Shown: piece after piece, positions 42,712-51,017 of the stretch
How positions within the stretch are numbered: the first letter of the stretch is position 1
Layout: every line of letters begins with the position of its first letter
Assembly (NCBI RefSeq): GCF_036906915.1
Contig: NZ_JBAKHX010000027.1
Span: 1-64,000 of the forward strand
Direction of reading: 5' to 3'
DNA from: Phytohabitans sp036906915
Lineage (GTDB): Bacteria > Actinomycetota > Actinomycetes > Mycobacteriales > Micromonosporaceae
Length of the DNA: 64,000 nt
Program-made: the position numbers and the translations under genes
Notes under the pieces: generated by a model
The model's database searches: none
Told to the model about the DNA's origin: nothing
Seen by the model: the letters and a program-made list of their open reading frames with translations, nothing else

Positions 42712-44229
42712 ATGCACGTGTCCGATCGACAACATGTTCACGACCCTGACGGCACACGATCGACGGCGCCGGAGCTTTTCGGCGCCCGGCTGGCCGCCCT
42801 GCGCATGGGGCGCGGCTGGTCACAACTGCGCCTCGCCGAGCAGCTCTGCGCGGCGGCTGGCGTGCCCACTGTCAGCCGACACGAGATCTCGCGCTGGGAG
42901 CGCGGTGAGCGGGTGCCGGGTGAGTTCTGGCTGGGCTGGCTCGCCGTGGTGCTCGACACGCCACATCCCGAGCTGGTCGCGGCCGCGGCGCTGGCACGCC
43001 GCGGGCCGGCGCGGCGTGCCACCCGCGGCTCCAGCGCCAGCGGGCAGGCCGAGCTACTGCGGCTGGCCCGCGCCTGGCTGGTCGACCCGGCCCGGTGGCC
43101 CGGGCCCGCCGACCGGTGGCCGGCCACCGACCCGCACGGGCCCGCCGCACGCCTCGCCGCCGTGGCCGCAGGTCTGGCCCGCGGGCTCGCGGCTACCGGA
43201 GCGCCCGCCAGAGGGCCCGCGGAAACGCCGATCGAAGCACCGACCGAAACGGCCACCAGCACCGAACCCGGCGTCGGAGCGCCCTCACGGTGCGGCACGG
43301 CCGACGACCTAGGCGCCGCCGTGGCCGAGCTGCGCCGCCTCGACGACCTCGTCGGGGGCGCCGACCTCGCCGGCCCGGCCGGCCGCCGGCTCGACGGCGC
43401 GCTCGCCGCCACGGTCGAGCCGGGCACCGCTCCGGCGGCCCGGCGTGGGCTGCTCGCGCTGGTCGCCGAGGCGGCACAGCTCACCGGCTGGGTCGCCGCC
43501 GACGCGGGCGACGCCGCTGGTGCCCTGTCGGCATACCGGATCGCGCTCGTCGCCGCCGGTGCGGCGGGTGACCGCCCGCTCGCGGCGCACGTGCTCGGCT
43601 CCGCGAGCCACCTGCTCGCGGCGGAGGGTGAGTCCGGTGACGCGCTGCTCCTGGCGCGCACGGCGCTGGCCGGTGCCCGGCGCGGCGCGTCCGCGACGCT
43701 GCGGGCGCTCCTGCTGCACCGGTTGGCCATCGCCGCCGCCGGCTGTGGCGAGCGACGCCTGGCGCACGCCGCGCTCGCGGCGGCCGAGACCGCCGCCTTG
43801 CGGCGTGATCCCCGCCACGACCCGCCCTGGCTGTACTGGCTCGGCGACGCCGAGCTGTCCGCGCTGGCGGGCCGTTGCCTGGCGGCACTTGGCCGTCCGC
43901 TGCGGGCCGAGCCGCTGCTCACGACCGCGCTCACCAACGCCACCGGTCCGCGGTCGGCCGCCGTCTACGGCGCCTGGCTGGCGCGGGCCTGTCTCGACCT
44001 CGGCGAGGTCGAGCGCGCGTGCGAGGTAGCGGGCGGGGCGCTCCTCGACGCCGTACGGTCCGGCTCGGCGCGGGCCACGGCAGAGATCGATCGGATACGG
44101 GTGCCGCTGGCCGCGCACCGCCACGTTCCCGAGGCGCGCGAATACACCGAGTTGGTGGCCGCGTGCCGCCCGTATCTGGCTAGGGCCGTGATCGGCACCA
44201 CGCTCGCGGGTAAGGAGGTGAACGTCTAG
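42712..44229 (+). CDS. XRE-type HTH regulator with large helical domain
   Basis: This 505-aa protein has an N-terminal XRE helix-turn-helix (ARLAALRMGRGWSQLRLAEQL ... VSRHEISRWERGERVP, about residues 22-65). A long Ala-rich region follows with helical repeats resembling TPRs (about 280-490). An acidic/Pro-rich linker near residues 175-200 joins the two. The ATG at 42712 is preceded by GGAG, but too close for a normal ribosome site. It lies just upstream of the prenyl synthase gene, whose -10 element overlaps its stop codon. Confidence 0.75.
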   Translation: MHVSDRQHVHDPDGTRSTAPELFGARLAALRMGRGWSQLRLAEQLCAAAGVPTVSRHEISRWERGERVPGEFWLGWLAVVLDTPHPELVAAAALARRGPARRATRGSSASGQAELLRLARAWLVDPARWPGPADRWPATDPHGPAARLAAVAAGLARGLAATGAPARGPAETPIEAPTETATSTEPGVGAPSRCGTADDLGAAVAELRRLDDLVGGADLAGPAGRRLDGALAATVEPGTAPAARRGLLALVAEAAQLTGWVAADAGDAAGALSAYRIALVAAGAAGDRPLAAHVLGSASHLLAAEGESGDALLLARTALAGARRGASATLRALLLHRLAIAAAGCGERRLAHAALAAAETAALRRDPRHDPPWLYWLGDAELSALAGRCLAALGRPLRAEPLLTTALTNATGPRSAAVYGAWLARACLDLGEVERACEVAGGALLDAVRSGSARATAEIDRIRVPLAAHRHVPEAREYTELVAACRPYLARAVIGTTLAGKEVNV

Positions 44230-44238
44230 CGTCATCGT

Positions 44239-45324
44239 GTGCGGGGAAACCAAAACTCAGCGACGGCCGCCGACCTGGCCGGCGTGCGGTCCCGCGTTGA
44301 CAAGGCACTCGCGGTGTTCCTTACGCGGCGACGGGAGTGGATGGTCGCCGTCGACGACGCGCTGCTGCCCGTCGCCGACGCCCTCGACGATTTCGTGCTG
44401 GGCGGCGGCAAGCGCCTGCGCCCGGCCTTCGCGTACTGGGGGTATCGCGGGGCCGGGGGCATCGACTCCGACCAGGTCGTCGCCACCGTGGCCGCCCTGG
44501 AGCTCGTCCAAGCCAGTGCCCTGATCCACGACGACCTGATGGACCGGTCCGACACCCGGCGCGGTGAGCCGGCGGCACATCGGCGGTTCGCCGCGCGGCA
44601 CCGGGAAGCGGGCTGGCGGGGCGACCCCGACAGCTTCGGCGACTCGGCCGCCATCCTGCTCGGCGACCTGTGCCTGGTGTGGTCCGACGAGCTGCTCCAG
44701 ACCGGTGGGCTGCCCCCGGAGACGCTCGCGCGGGCCCGGCCGGTCTTCGACGAGATGCGCACGGAGGTCACCGTCGGGCAGTACCTCGACGTGCTGACCC
44801 AGGCGACCGGAGACACGTCGTTCGAGCGGGCGAGCAAGGTGGCGCGGCTGAAGGCGGCCAAGTACACGGTCGAGCGGCCGCTGCTGCTCGGCGCCGCCAT
44901 CGCCGACGCGCCATCACCGATCCTGGCCGGCTATTCGGCGTACGGGCTGGCGATCGGCGAGGCGTTCCAGCTCCGCGACGACCTGCTGGGCGTGTTCGGC
45001 GACCCGGCGGTCACCGGCAAGCCAGCCGGCGACGACCTGCGCGAGGGCAAGCGCACGTACTTGATCGCGGCGGCCTTCGACACCGCCGGCCCGCACGAAC
45101 GGACGGTGCTGGCCACGCGGCTCGGTGATCCCACGCTCGACACCGCCGGCGTGGCCGAGCTGCGCGAGATCATCACGGGGTGCGGGGCGCTCGACCGCAC
45201 CGAGCGCCGCATCGCCGAGCTGACCGCCGAGGCCCTCGAAGCTTTGTCGTCGACCCCTGTGACCCCCGAAGCCCACGAAGCCCTGCTCGCCCTGGCGGCC
45301 GCGGCCACAGCCCGCACGGTCTAG
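44239..45324 (+). CDS. Polyprenyl (geranylgeranyl) diphosphate synthase
   Basis: This 361-aa trans-prenyltransferase has the first Asp-rich motif DDLMDRSDTRR (near residue 96) and the second DDLLGVFGD (near 249). GGGKRLRP binds isopentenyl diphosphate. The residues upstream of the first motif are small, which fits C20 or longer products. With crtYc/crtYd facing it, GGPP for carotenoids is the likely product. It also matches the position of idsA2 (Rv2173) next to MetF-like Rv2172c. The GTG at 44239 is leaderless, with TAGCGT at 44227-44232. Confidence 0.88.
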   Translation: MRGNQNSATAADLAGVRSRVDKALAVFLTRRREWMVAVDDALLPVADALDDFVLGGGKRLRPAFAYWGYRGAGGIDSDQVVATVAALELVQASALIHDDLMDRSDTRRGEPAAHRRFAARHREAGWRGDPDSFGDSAAILLGDLCLVWSDELLQTGGLPPETLARARPVFDEMRTEVTVGQYLDVLTQATGDTSFERASKVARLKAAKYTVERPLLLGAAIADAPSPILAGYSAYGLAIGEAFQLRDDLLGVFGDPAVTGKPAGDDLREGKRTYLIAAAFDTAGPHERTVLATRLGDPTLDTAGVAELREIITGCGALDRTERRIAELTAEALEALSSTPVTPEAHEALLALAAAATARTV

Positions 45325-45608
45325 GGGCGGAGGCGGGTCCAGATCGACAGGGTCAGCAGCACCAGCGCGAACCCGAACAGCAGGTCCTCGACCGGCGCGT
45401 ACGCGATCCGCAGCCCGATGATCGCGTCCGGGTCGTAGCGCACCACGCCCCGCCCGGTCAGGATCCCGTTCGACAGGAGCTGGAAGACCAGCACGATCGG
45501 GTAGGTCGCCCAGAAGACCAGCCGCCGCACGAGCCGGGTACGCAGCACGAACAGGTCGACGACCAGCGCACCGGCGACCCCGAGCAGCGCCGCCACCGTG
45601 TATGTCAC
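45321..45608 (-). CDS. crtYd: Lycopene cyclase subunit CrtYd
   Basis: This 95-aa protein has three membrane helices and the CrtYd signature APVEDLLFGFALVLLTLSIW (PxExLLF motif). It is half of the heterodimeric lycopene cyclase found in actinobacteria, homologous to CarR of fungi. The GTG at 45608 overlaps the stop of crtYc (GTGA). The two subunits together cyclise lycopene ends. Its 3' end overlaps the prenyl synthase gene by four bases. Confidence 0.9.
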   Translation of the reverse strand: MTYTVAALLGVAGALVVDLFVLRTRLVRRLVFWATYPIVLVFQLLSNGILTGRGVVRYDPDAIIGLRIAYAPVEDLLFGFALVLLTLSIWTRLRP

Positions 45609-45919
45609 TCCTCGCGCAGCACCTTCCGCACCGCCTCGAACCCGAGGACCGCGCATACCGGCACCACGACGAAGAACAGCAGCTCGTCGACGGGTAGTCC
45701 GCCGGGCAGGACCACCCCGGTGGTTTGCGCCGGGTCGAAGGTCCAGTGGCCGGCGGCGATCGCGGCCAGGTCCCACGCCACGAAGATCACGACCACCGGC
45801 AGCAGCGTCAGCAGCAGGCGGCGCCACTGGCGCAGTACTCCCACCCGCAGCACCGGCTCCAACCACAGCGCGGCGCCCAGGCAGCCGGCGAGGACAGCCA
45901 GGTACGTCAGGTGGCGCAC
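45605..45919 (-). CDS. crtYc: Lycopene cyclase subunit CrtYc
   Basis: This 104-aa protein has three helices and the partner signature GLPVDELLFFVVVPVCAVLGFEAV (PxDELLF). WDLAAIAAGHWTFDP is typical of CrtYc. It forms the cyclase with CrtYd; the two genes overlap by four bases. It lies one base from the stop of the Rv2175c-like gene on the same strand, so three genes are probably cotranscribed. Confidence 0.9.
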   Translation of the reverse strand: MRHLTYLAVLAGCLGAALWLEPVLRVGVLRQWRRLLLTLLPVVVIFVAWDLAAIAAGHWTFDPAQTTGVVLPGGLPVDELLFFVVVPVCAVLGFEAVRKVLREE

Positions 45920-45920
45920 G

Positions 45921-46265
45921 TCAGAATCCGAGCGCCTGCGCGCGCCGTTTCACCTCTGTGGCGCGACCGGTACCGAGCGCCTCGGCCGGTACGCCCGGAA
46001 GCGTGTCATCGGCTTCATACAGCCACCGCAGCGCCTCTTCGTCGTTGTACCCAGCGTCGCGCAGCAACGTGAGGACGCCGGGGAGGTGCTTGAGCACGGT
46101 GTGGTTGGCCACCAGCTCAGCGGGCACTCGCAGCACGCCGTCGCGACGTATCGCGAGCATCGCGTGATCCCGGACCATCTGGTTGACCTTGCTGATCGTC
46201 AGGTCGAGGCGCTCGGCGACCTCGGGCAGGGTCAGCCAGTCCGATGGCGGCAAGGGTTCGCTCAC
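45921..46265 (-). CDS. Rv2175c family DNA-binding protein
   Basis: This 114-aa protein has a winged HTH (WLTLPEVAERLDLTISKVNQMVRD, about residues 10-33) and the Rv2175c C-terminal segment LTLLRDAGYNDEEALRWLYEADDTLPG. In M. tuberculosis, Rv2175c is a DNA-binding substrate of the kinase PknL (Rv2176), whose homologue lies nearby here. A Thr-rich N terminus with the TLPE and TISK sites is a plausible phosphorylation area, but the site cannot be fixed from sequence alone. Confidence 0.88.
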   Translation of the reverse strand: MSEPLPPSDWLTLPEVAERLDLTISKVNQMVRDHAMLAIRRDGVLRVPAELVANHTVLKHLPGVLTLLRDAGYNDEEALRWLYEADDTLPGVPAEALGTGRATEVKRRAQALGF

Positions 46266-46340
46266 CCGCTCACCCTGCCACGCCGGGTGAGGCCGGCACC
46301 AGCACCCCTCACCGGGTGCGCCGTTACGACAGGAGAGACC

Positions 46341-46937
46341 GTGAGGAGAGTTGGCCGCGAGGTGGCGGGCGCGTGGCGTTCGCTGCAGTACGACATGGCG
46401 CGGCGGCCGGAGCCGACGCCCGAGGACGTGACGACCGACGTGCTCTATCCCGAGTACGAGGCGAGCGAGCGCCCACGGCGCAAGCTGCTTGCCGCGACGA
46501 CGTTCGGGGTGCTGTCACTGGCCGGCGCCGCGGGCACCTACTTCGCGGTCGTGACCGGGCTCGGGGCGCTGCCCGCCGAGGAGCCGGCCGGCCAGCCGAA
46601 CGCTCTTCCGGCAGTCGCGCCGTCGATACCCGGGGCCACGCCGCAGCAGCCGGCGGCGGGCAACACGCCGTCGCCGACCGCACCGACCGCGCAGGGCGGC
46701 ACGACGACCAGCCCGCGCAAGCCGAGCCCTCGGCCGGTGAGGCCCGGACCGGGCGGTGTGGCACCGCCGGCACCCAGCCCAACGTGCGCCTGTGTGACCC
46801 CGCCGGTCCCACGGCCGACGTCGCCGCCGCCGGTCGTGAACACACCGGAACCGGCTCCCACGACGGCGGCCCCGGAGTCGCCGGCACCTAGCCCCGACCC
46901 CACGACGGCACCAGCCGACCCACCCCCGGCTGGTTGA
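46341..46937 (+). CDS. Hypothetical single-pass membrane protein with Pro/Thr-rich tail
   Basis: This 198-aa protein is not recognised. A basic N terminus (RRVGREVAGAWRSLQYDMARR) is followed by DVLYPEYEASERPRRK and one membrane helix (about residues 58-80). A Pro/Thr/Ala-rich tail of about 110 residues ends the protein and probably lies outside the membrane. The GTG at 46341 has an AGGAGAG ribosome site. It lies 65 bp upstream of the PASTA kinase, so it may be functionally tied to it. ORFs extending back to 45180 are not plausible. Confidence 0.75.
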   Translation: MRRVGREVAGAWRSLQYDMARRPEPTPEDVTTDVLYPEYEASERPRRKLLAATTFGVLSLAGAAGTYFAVVTGLGALPAEEPAGQPNALPAVAPSIPGATPQQPAAGNTPSPTAPTAQGGTTTSPRKPSPRPVRPGPGGVAPPAPSPTCACVTPPVPRPTSPPPVVNTPEPAPTTAAPESPAPSPDPTTAPADPPPAG

Positions 46938-47002
46938 CACAACCTGCCACTGGACGCAGCCGGCTGACACAAACGGCCGGCGGACACATAGACTGCCTGC
47001 CG

Positions 47003-48937
47003 ATGGAGATACAGGTCGCCGACACCCTCTTGGGCACACTAGTCGACGGGCGCTACCGCATCCGCGGTCGCGTGGCCCGGGGCGGCATGGCGACCGTGTA
47101 CATGGGTGTCGACGAGCGCCTGGAGCGCACCGTCGCCCTCAAGATCATAAACCCGGCCCAGGTGCGTGAGGCCCGGTTCGTCGAGCGCTTCACCGACGAG
47201 GCCAAGACCATCGCCCGCCTCACTCACCCGAACGTGGTGGCGGTCTACGACCAGGGCACCCACGGCGGCCTGCCTTATCTGGTGATGGAGTACGTGCGCG
47301 GCCGCACGCTGCGCGACGTGCTCGCCGAGCGCGGCCGGCTCAACCCGGGCGAGGCGCTCGCGATCATGGAGCAGATGCTCTCGGCGATCGCGGCGGCCCA
47401 CCGGGCGGGCCTGGTGCACCGCGACGTCAAGCCGGAAAACGTGCTGGTCGCCGAGGCGCCGAGCGGCGGCGCCAGCAACCTGATCGACAGCGTGGTCAAG
47501 GTCGCCGACTTCGGCCTGGCCAGGGCGGTCGAGGCGAGCGCCGACGACGAAACCGGCCACCTGATGGCCACCGTGGCGTACGTGGCACCGGAGCTGGTCA
47601 CCAACGGTCACGCCGACGCGCGCACCGACGTGTACTCGGCCGGGATCGTGCTCTTCGAGATGCTGACCGGGCGCGTGCCGTACGACGGCGACCAGCCGGT
47701 GCAGGTGGCCTGGCAGCATGTCGACCGCGACGTGCCACCGCCGTCCGCGCTGGTCCCCGGCCTGCCGGTCGTGCTCGACGACCTGGTGGCCCGGGCCACC
47801 CGCCGCGATCCGGGCGCCCGCCCGACCGACGCCGGTGCCCTGCTCGCCGAGGTGCAGCAGGTGCGCGACGACCTCGGCACCTCGTCGAACGCAAGCACCG
47901 CGATCCTGCGCCAGGTGTCCGCACCCACCCAGGTGATCTCGTCGGTGGTCGCGGAGCGCCCGCCGTGGACGCGCCTTCCGGAGCAGAAGCCCGGACGGCG
48001 CCGCGCGGAGACGCCGCAGGGCTTCGGCGCGAAGGCGCGGGCGCTTCGCGACCAGCTCATGGCGCAGCGCCGCGGCCGCACGGCGGTCACGGCCGCCATC
48101 GTCGTGCTCGGCCTGCTGGCCGTGCTGGGCGGCTGGTGGTTCGGCATGGGCCGATACACGGTGGCGCCGCAGCTCACCGGCATGGCGAAGGCCGAGGCGG
48201 ACGCTCAGGCGGTCAAGGGTGGCTTCACGATCAAATACGCCGACGGCCGGTACGACGAGCAGGTCGCCAAGGACATGGTGATCTCGCAGGACCCGCCGGC
48301 CGCCGCCCGGATCGTCAAGGGCGGCACGATCACGTTGGTGCTCTCGCTCGGCCCGGAGCGCTACAAGGTGCCCGACGTGGTGGGCACCGACATCAACCAG
48401 GCGAAGGTCGACCTGGAGCAGGCGAAGCTGGTCGTCAAAGAGGGCCCGAAGAAGTTCAACGACACGCTGCCCGAGGGCATCGTGATCGCGGTCGACCCGA
48501 AACCTGGCACCGATGTCAAGCCGGGCGCCACGGTCACGGTGACGGTGAGCAAGGGCAAGGCGCCGATCACCGTGCCGAACGTGATCGGTAAGAACATCAA
48601 CGAGGCCCGCACCATGCTCCAGCAGCTCGGCCTCACGGTGGTCGAGCAGTACAAGGACTCGGAGCGCGCCAAAGACGAGGTGATCGGGCAGAGCCCGAGC
48701 GACGGTGCGGGCGTCGAGCGCAACGCCGAGATCAAGCTCGAGGTCAGCAAGGGCCCGCCCGCGATCATCGTGCCGCGCGTGGTCGACCTGCCGTGCGCGC
48801 AGGCCCAGCAGGTGCTCCAGCAGCAGCAGCTCGCGTCGCGGGTGGAAGGCAACCCGAACGGCATCGTCCGGTTCCAGAACCCGGGTGAAAACAACCAGGT
48901 CGCGCCCGGCACCGAAGTCGTACTGGGATGTTTCTGA
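47003..48937 (+). CDS. PASTA-domain serine/threonine protein kinase, PknL-like
   Basis: This 644-aa receptor kinase has a kinase domain (about residues 16-290) with GRVARGGMATVYMG, LVHRDVKPENVL and VADFGLARA motifs intact. A basic juxtamembrane stretch, one membrane helix (TAIVVLGLLAVLGGWWFGM, near 368) and four extracellular PASTA repeats follow, the last with a Cys pair (LPCAQAQQ and C-terminal VLGCF). PASTA domains bind muropeptides or lipid II. The ATG at 47003 follows TAGACT by 8 nt, suggesting a leaderless mRNA. The nearby Rv2175c-like gene supports the PknL assignment. Confidence 0.93.
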   Translation: MEIQVADTLLGTLVDGRYRIRGRVARGGMATVYMGVDERLERTVALKIINPAQVREARFVERFTDEAKTIARLTHPNVVAVYDQGTHGGLPYLVMEYVRGRTLRDVLAERGRLNPGEALAIMEQMLSAIAAAHRAGLVHRDVKPENVLVAEAPSGGASNLIDSVVKVADFGLARAVEASADDETGHLMATVAYVAPELVTNGHADARTDVYSAGIVLFEMLTGRVPYDGDQPVQVAWQHVDRDVPPPSALVPGLPVVLDDLVARATRRDPGARPTDAGALLAEVQQVRDDLGTSSNASTAILRQVSAPTQVISSVVAERPPWTRLPEQKPGRRRAETPQGFGAKARALRDQLMAQRRGRTAVTAAIVVLGLLAVLGGWWFGMGRYTVAPQLTGMAKAEADAQAVKGGFTIKYADGRYDEQVAKDMVISQDPPAAARIVKGGTITLVLSLGPERYKVPDVVGTDINQAKVDLEQAKLVVKEGPKKFNDTLPEGIVIAVDPKPGTDVKPGATVTVTVSKGKAPITVPNVIGKNINEARTMLQQLGLTVVEQYKDSERAKDEVIGQSPSDGAGVERNAEIKLEVSKGPPAIIVPRVVDLPCAQAQQVLQQQQLASRVEGNPNGIVRFQNPGENNQVAPGTEVVLGCF

Positions 48938-49782
48938 GACGCGTCGGCTCGCACACTCCAACGGCTGGCGGTCTGGCAAGGGCGGCACTGCCGTACGTCG
49001 ACGGCGCCGGCTCGGAGGTCGCGCAGATCTACGTGTCGAACCCGCGCGGCTGGGCGCTGTCTCCCGGCGACCCGGCGCAGGACGAGGCGTTCATCGCCGG
49101 CTGCGCCGAGCGTGACGTGCCCGTCTACATCCACGCGTCGCTGCTGGTCAACCTCGGCTCGCCGACCCCGGCGACGGTCGAGAGGTCGGCGGCGACGCTG
49201 GCGCACGCCCTGGACCGGGGCGCGGTGCTGGGCGCGGCGGGAGTCGTGTTCCACGCCGGCAGCGCGGTGAACGAGGGGCACGCGGCGGCCGCGCTGCGCC
49301 AGGTGCGCGAGGCGCTGCTGCCGCTGCTGGACAAGGCGGCCGCCAGCAGCGGCCCGAAGCTGCTCGTGGAACCCAGCGCGGGCGGCGGCCGCTCGCTCGC
49401 CGCACGGGTCGAGCACCTGACGCCGTACCTGGAAGCGGTCGACTGGCACCCGTGGATCGGCGTGTGCCTGGACACCTGCCACGCCTGGGCCGCCGGCCAC
49501 GACCTCGCCACACCGGGCGGGATGTCGGCGACGCTGGAGGCGCTGGTGACCGCCGTCGGCCCGGACCGGCTCGGGCTCGTACACGCCAACGACTCCCGTG
49601 ACGCCTGCGGCTCGACCCGCGACCGGCACGAGACGATCGGCAAGGGCATGATCGGCGAGGCCGCGTTTGCCGAGCTCATGACGCATCCGGCCACTGATGG
49701 CGTGCCGGTCGTGGTGGAAACGCCCACCGAGGGTTTTGTCGGGCACGATGCCGACATCACACTCCTGAAGCGCTTGCGCTGA
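48928..49782 (+). CDS. nfo: Deoxyribonuclease IV (AP endonuclease family 2)
   Basis: This 284-aa endonuclease IV has a TIM-barrel with trinuclear zinc ligands seen in VVFHAGSAVNEG, LLVEPSAGGGRSL, GVCLDTCHAWAAGHD, LVHANDSRD and the DRHETIGKGMIG segment. A terminal VVVETPTEG completes the set. It cuts DNA 5' to abasic sites in base-excision repair. The ATG at 48928 overlaps the kinase stop by 10 bp, so the two are cotranscribed. Confidence 0.92.
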   Translation: MFLRRVGSHTPTAGGLARAALPYVDGAGSEVAQIYVSNPRGWALSPGDPAQDEAFIAGCAERDVPVYIHASLLVNLGSPTPATVERSAATLAHALDRGAVLGAAGVVFHAGSAVNEGHAAAALRQVREALLPLLDKAAASSGPKLLVEPSAGGGRSLAARVEHLTPYLEAVDWHPWIGVCLDTCHAWAAGHDLATPGGMSATLEALVTAVGPDRLGLVHANDSRDACGSTRDRHETIGKGMIGEAAFAELMTHPATDGVPVVVETPTEGFVGHDADITLLKRLR

Positions 49783-49806
49783 CCCGACTCTTTAGGGCAC
49801 CCTTAC

Positions 49807-49825
49807 TCAGGCCAGGCTAACCACA
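49807..49825. promoter_or_regulatory. IdeR/DtxR iron box upstream of bfd
   Basis: TCAGGCCAGGCTAACCACA matches the IdeR consensus TTAGGTTAGGCTAACCTAA at 13 of 19 positions, including the AGGCTAACC core. It begins 33 bp before the bfd start. A partly overlapping TTAGGGCACCCTTA lies to its left. Iron control of bfd and probably bfr is implied. Confidence 0.75.
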
Positions 49826-49839
49826 GTAAGGGTTTCCTC

Positions 49840-50031
49840 ATGTACGTCTGCATCTGCGCCCGGGTTCGCGAGGGCGAAGTTCGCGCCGCGATCCGCTGCG
49901 GCGCGCGTAACGAGGAGTCCGTCGGAGACGCGTGCGGCGCCGGCACCGGCTGTGGCACCTGCCTGGACCGCATCTGTGACCTGATCGACGAGGAGAGCAC
50001 CGCCGACACGCTGCTGCCAATGGCTGCCTGA
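49840..50031 (+). CDS. bfd: Bacterioferritin-associated ferredoxin
   Basis: This 63-aa BFD-type [2Fe-2S] protein has Cys ligands in MYVCICARV (residues 4 and 6) and GCGTCLDRI (near 38 and 41). BFD donates electrons to bacterioferritin for iron release. It lies 53 bp before bfr and downstream of an IdeR box. In other bacteria IdeR/DtxR activates or represses such genes depending on site position; the effect here is not known. Confidence 0.9.
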   Translation: MYVCICARVREGEVRAAIRCGARNEESVGDACGAGTGCGTCLDRICDLIDEESTADTLLPMAA

Positions 50032-50051
50032 CTAGCTCAGGGCGTAGGCTC

Positions 50052-50077
50052 ACCCCCACACGAACTCATGTGGGGGT
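50052..50077. promoter_or_regulatory. Hairpin just before the bfr start
   Basis: ACCCCCACA and TGTGGGGGT form a perfect 9-bp stem with an 8-nt loop, ending 7 nt before the bfr ATG at 50085. It could terminate the bfd transcript or occlude bfr translation, since the G-run of the right arm is the only ribosome-site-like sequence. Confidence 0.6.
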
Positions 50078-50084
50078 CTTCGGC

Positions 50085-50567
50085 ATGCAAGGCGACGCTC
50101 GCGTCATCGAATTTCTGAACGAGCAGCTCACGGCTGAGCTGACCGCGATCAACCAGTACTTCCTGCACGCCAAGATGCAGGAAAACTGGGGCTACACCAA
50201 GCTCGCGAAGCACACCAAGCACGAGTCGATCGACGAGATGCGCCACGCCGAGGTCCTGACCGACCGAATCCTCTTCCTCGAAGGCCTGCCGAATTACCAG
50301 AAGCTGTTCGCTCTGCGCATCGGCGAGACCGTCAAAGAGCAGTTCGAGTGCGACATGAAGATCGAAGTGGAGGCGGTCGACCGCCTCCGCCGCGGCATCG
50401 AGTACATGCGCTCGATCGGCGACGTGACGTCGGCCCGGATCTTCGAAGACATCCTCGCCGACGAGGAGCACCACGTCGACTACCTGGAGACCCAGCTCGG
50501 CCTGATCGAAAAGCTCGGCGAGGCCCTGTACCTCCAGAACGTCACGGAGCACCCCGAGGCGGGGTAG
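50085..50567 (+). CDS. bfr: Bacterioferritin
   Basis: This 160-aa 24-mer iron-storage protein has ferroxidase residues in QLTAELTAINQYFLHAKM (Glu near 18), KHESIDEMRHAEVL (Glu 51, His 54 region) and IFEDILADEEHHVDYLETQL (Glu near 127, His 130). Heme-ligand Met 52 lies in DEMRHAE. MQGDARVIEFLNEQL is the usual start, so the ATG at 50085 is chosen over a GTG at 50070. It is coupled with bfd and an iron box. Confidence 0.94.
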   Translation: MQGDARVIEFLNEQLTAELTAINQYFLHAKMQENWGYTKLAKHTKHESIDEMRHAEVLTDRILFLEGLPNYQKLFALRIGETVKEQFECDMKIEVEAVDRLRRGIEYMRSIGDVTSARIFEDILADEEHHVDYLETQLGLIEKLGEALYLQNVTEHPEAG

Positions 50568-50585
50568 CCGCTGTAGATTCGCGGC

Positions 50586-51017
50586 ATGGGTGGCGTCGAG
50601 GTGCACCCGGTCGACGCCGGCCGGTGGGCTGACCTGGTCGAACTCTTCGGTCCATCCGGCGCGTACTCCGCCGCCGTGGCGCCGCGGACGGCGTACCCGA
50701 GAATCCTGCGCTCCCCCGCGCTGAAGCCGGACGATCCGGCCGACCACGCGGTCTGGTCCGTGCCGTGCTTCTTCATCCGCCGCGACCGGCGCCGCGCCGG
50801 CGTCGCCGGCGCGCTGCTCGCGGCGGCCGTCGCGCACGCCCGCGCCCAGGGCGCCACCGCTCTGGAGGGCTACCCCGTCGACACGGCCTCGAAGATGCCG
50901 CCGCCGGCGGACCTCTATACCGGCACGATCCCGCTCTTCACCCGGGCGGGCTTCAAGCAGCACCGCCGCCCGAAAACCGGGCGGCGCGTCGTCATGCGCC
51001 GCGCGCTACCCGCGTAA
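50586..51017 (+). CDS. GNAT family acetyltransferase with apparent internal deletion
   Basis: This 143-aa protein has GNAT elements: VWSVPCFFIRRDRRRAGVAGALLAAAVAHARA (acetyl-CoA loop) and YTGTIPLFTRAGFKQ. In relatives as I recall them (about 190 aa), some 45-50 residues with GCWCMYWR-type and GEPVGWVSVAPR-type motifs lie between the FGPxGAYS segment and the IxRSPxLKP segment. Here these are joined as GPSGAYSAAVAPRTAYPRILRSPALK. The reading frame is kept. The protein may be non-functional or altered; a proper alignment is needed. The end overlaps the convergent threonine aldolase gene. Confidence 0.75.
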   Translation: MGGVEVHPVDAGRWADLVELFGPSGAYSAAVAPRTAYPRILRSPALKPDDPADHAVWSVPCFFIRRDRRRAGVAGALLAAAVAHARAQGATALEGYPVDTASKMPPPADLYTGTIPLFTRAGFKQHRRPKTGRRVVMRRALPA

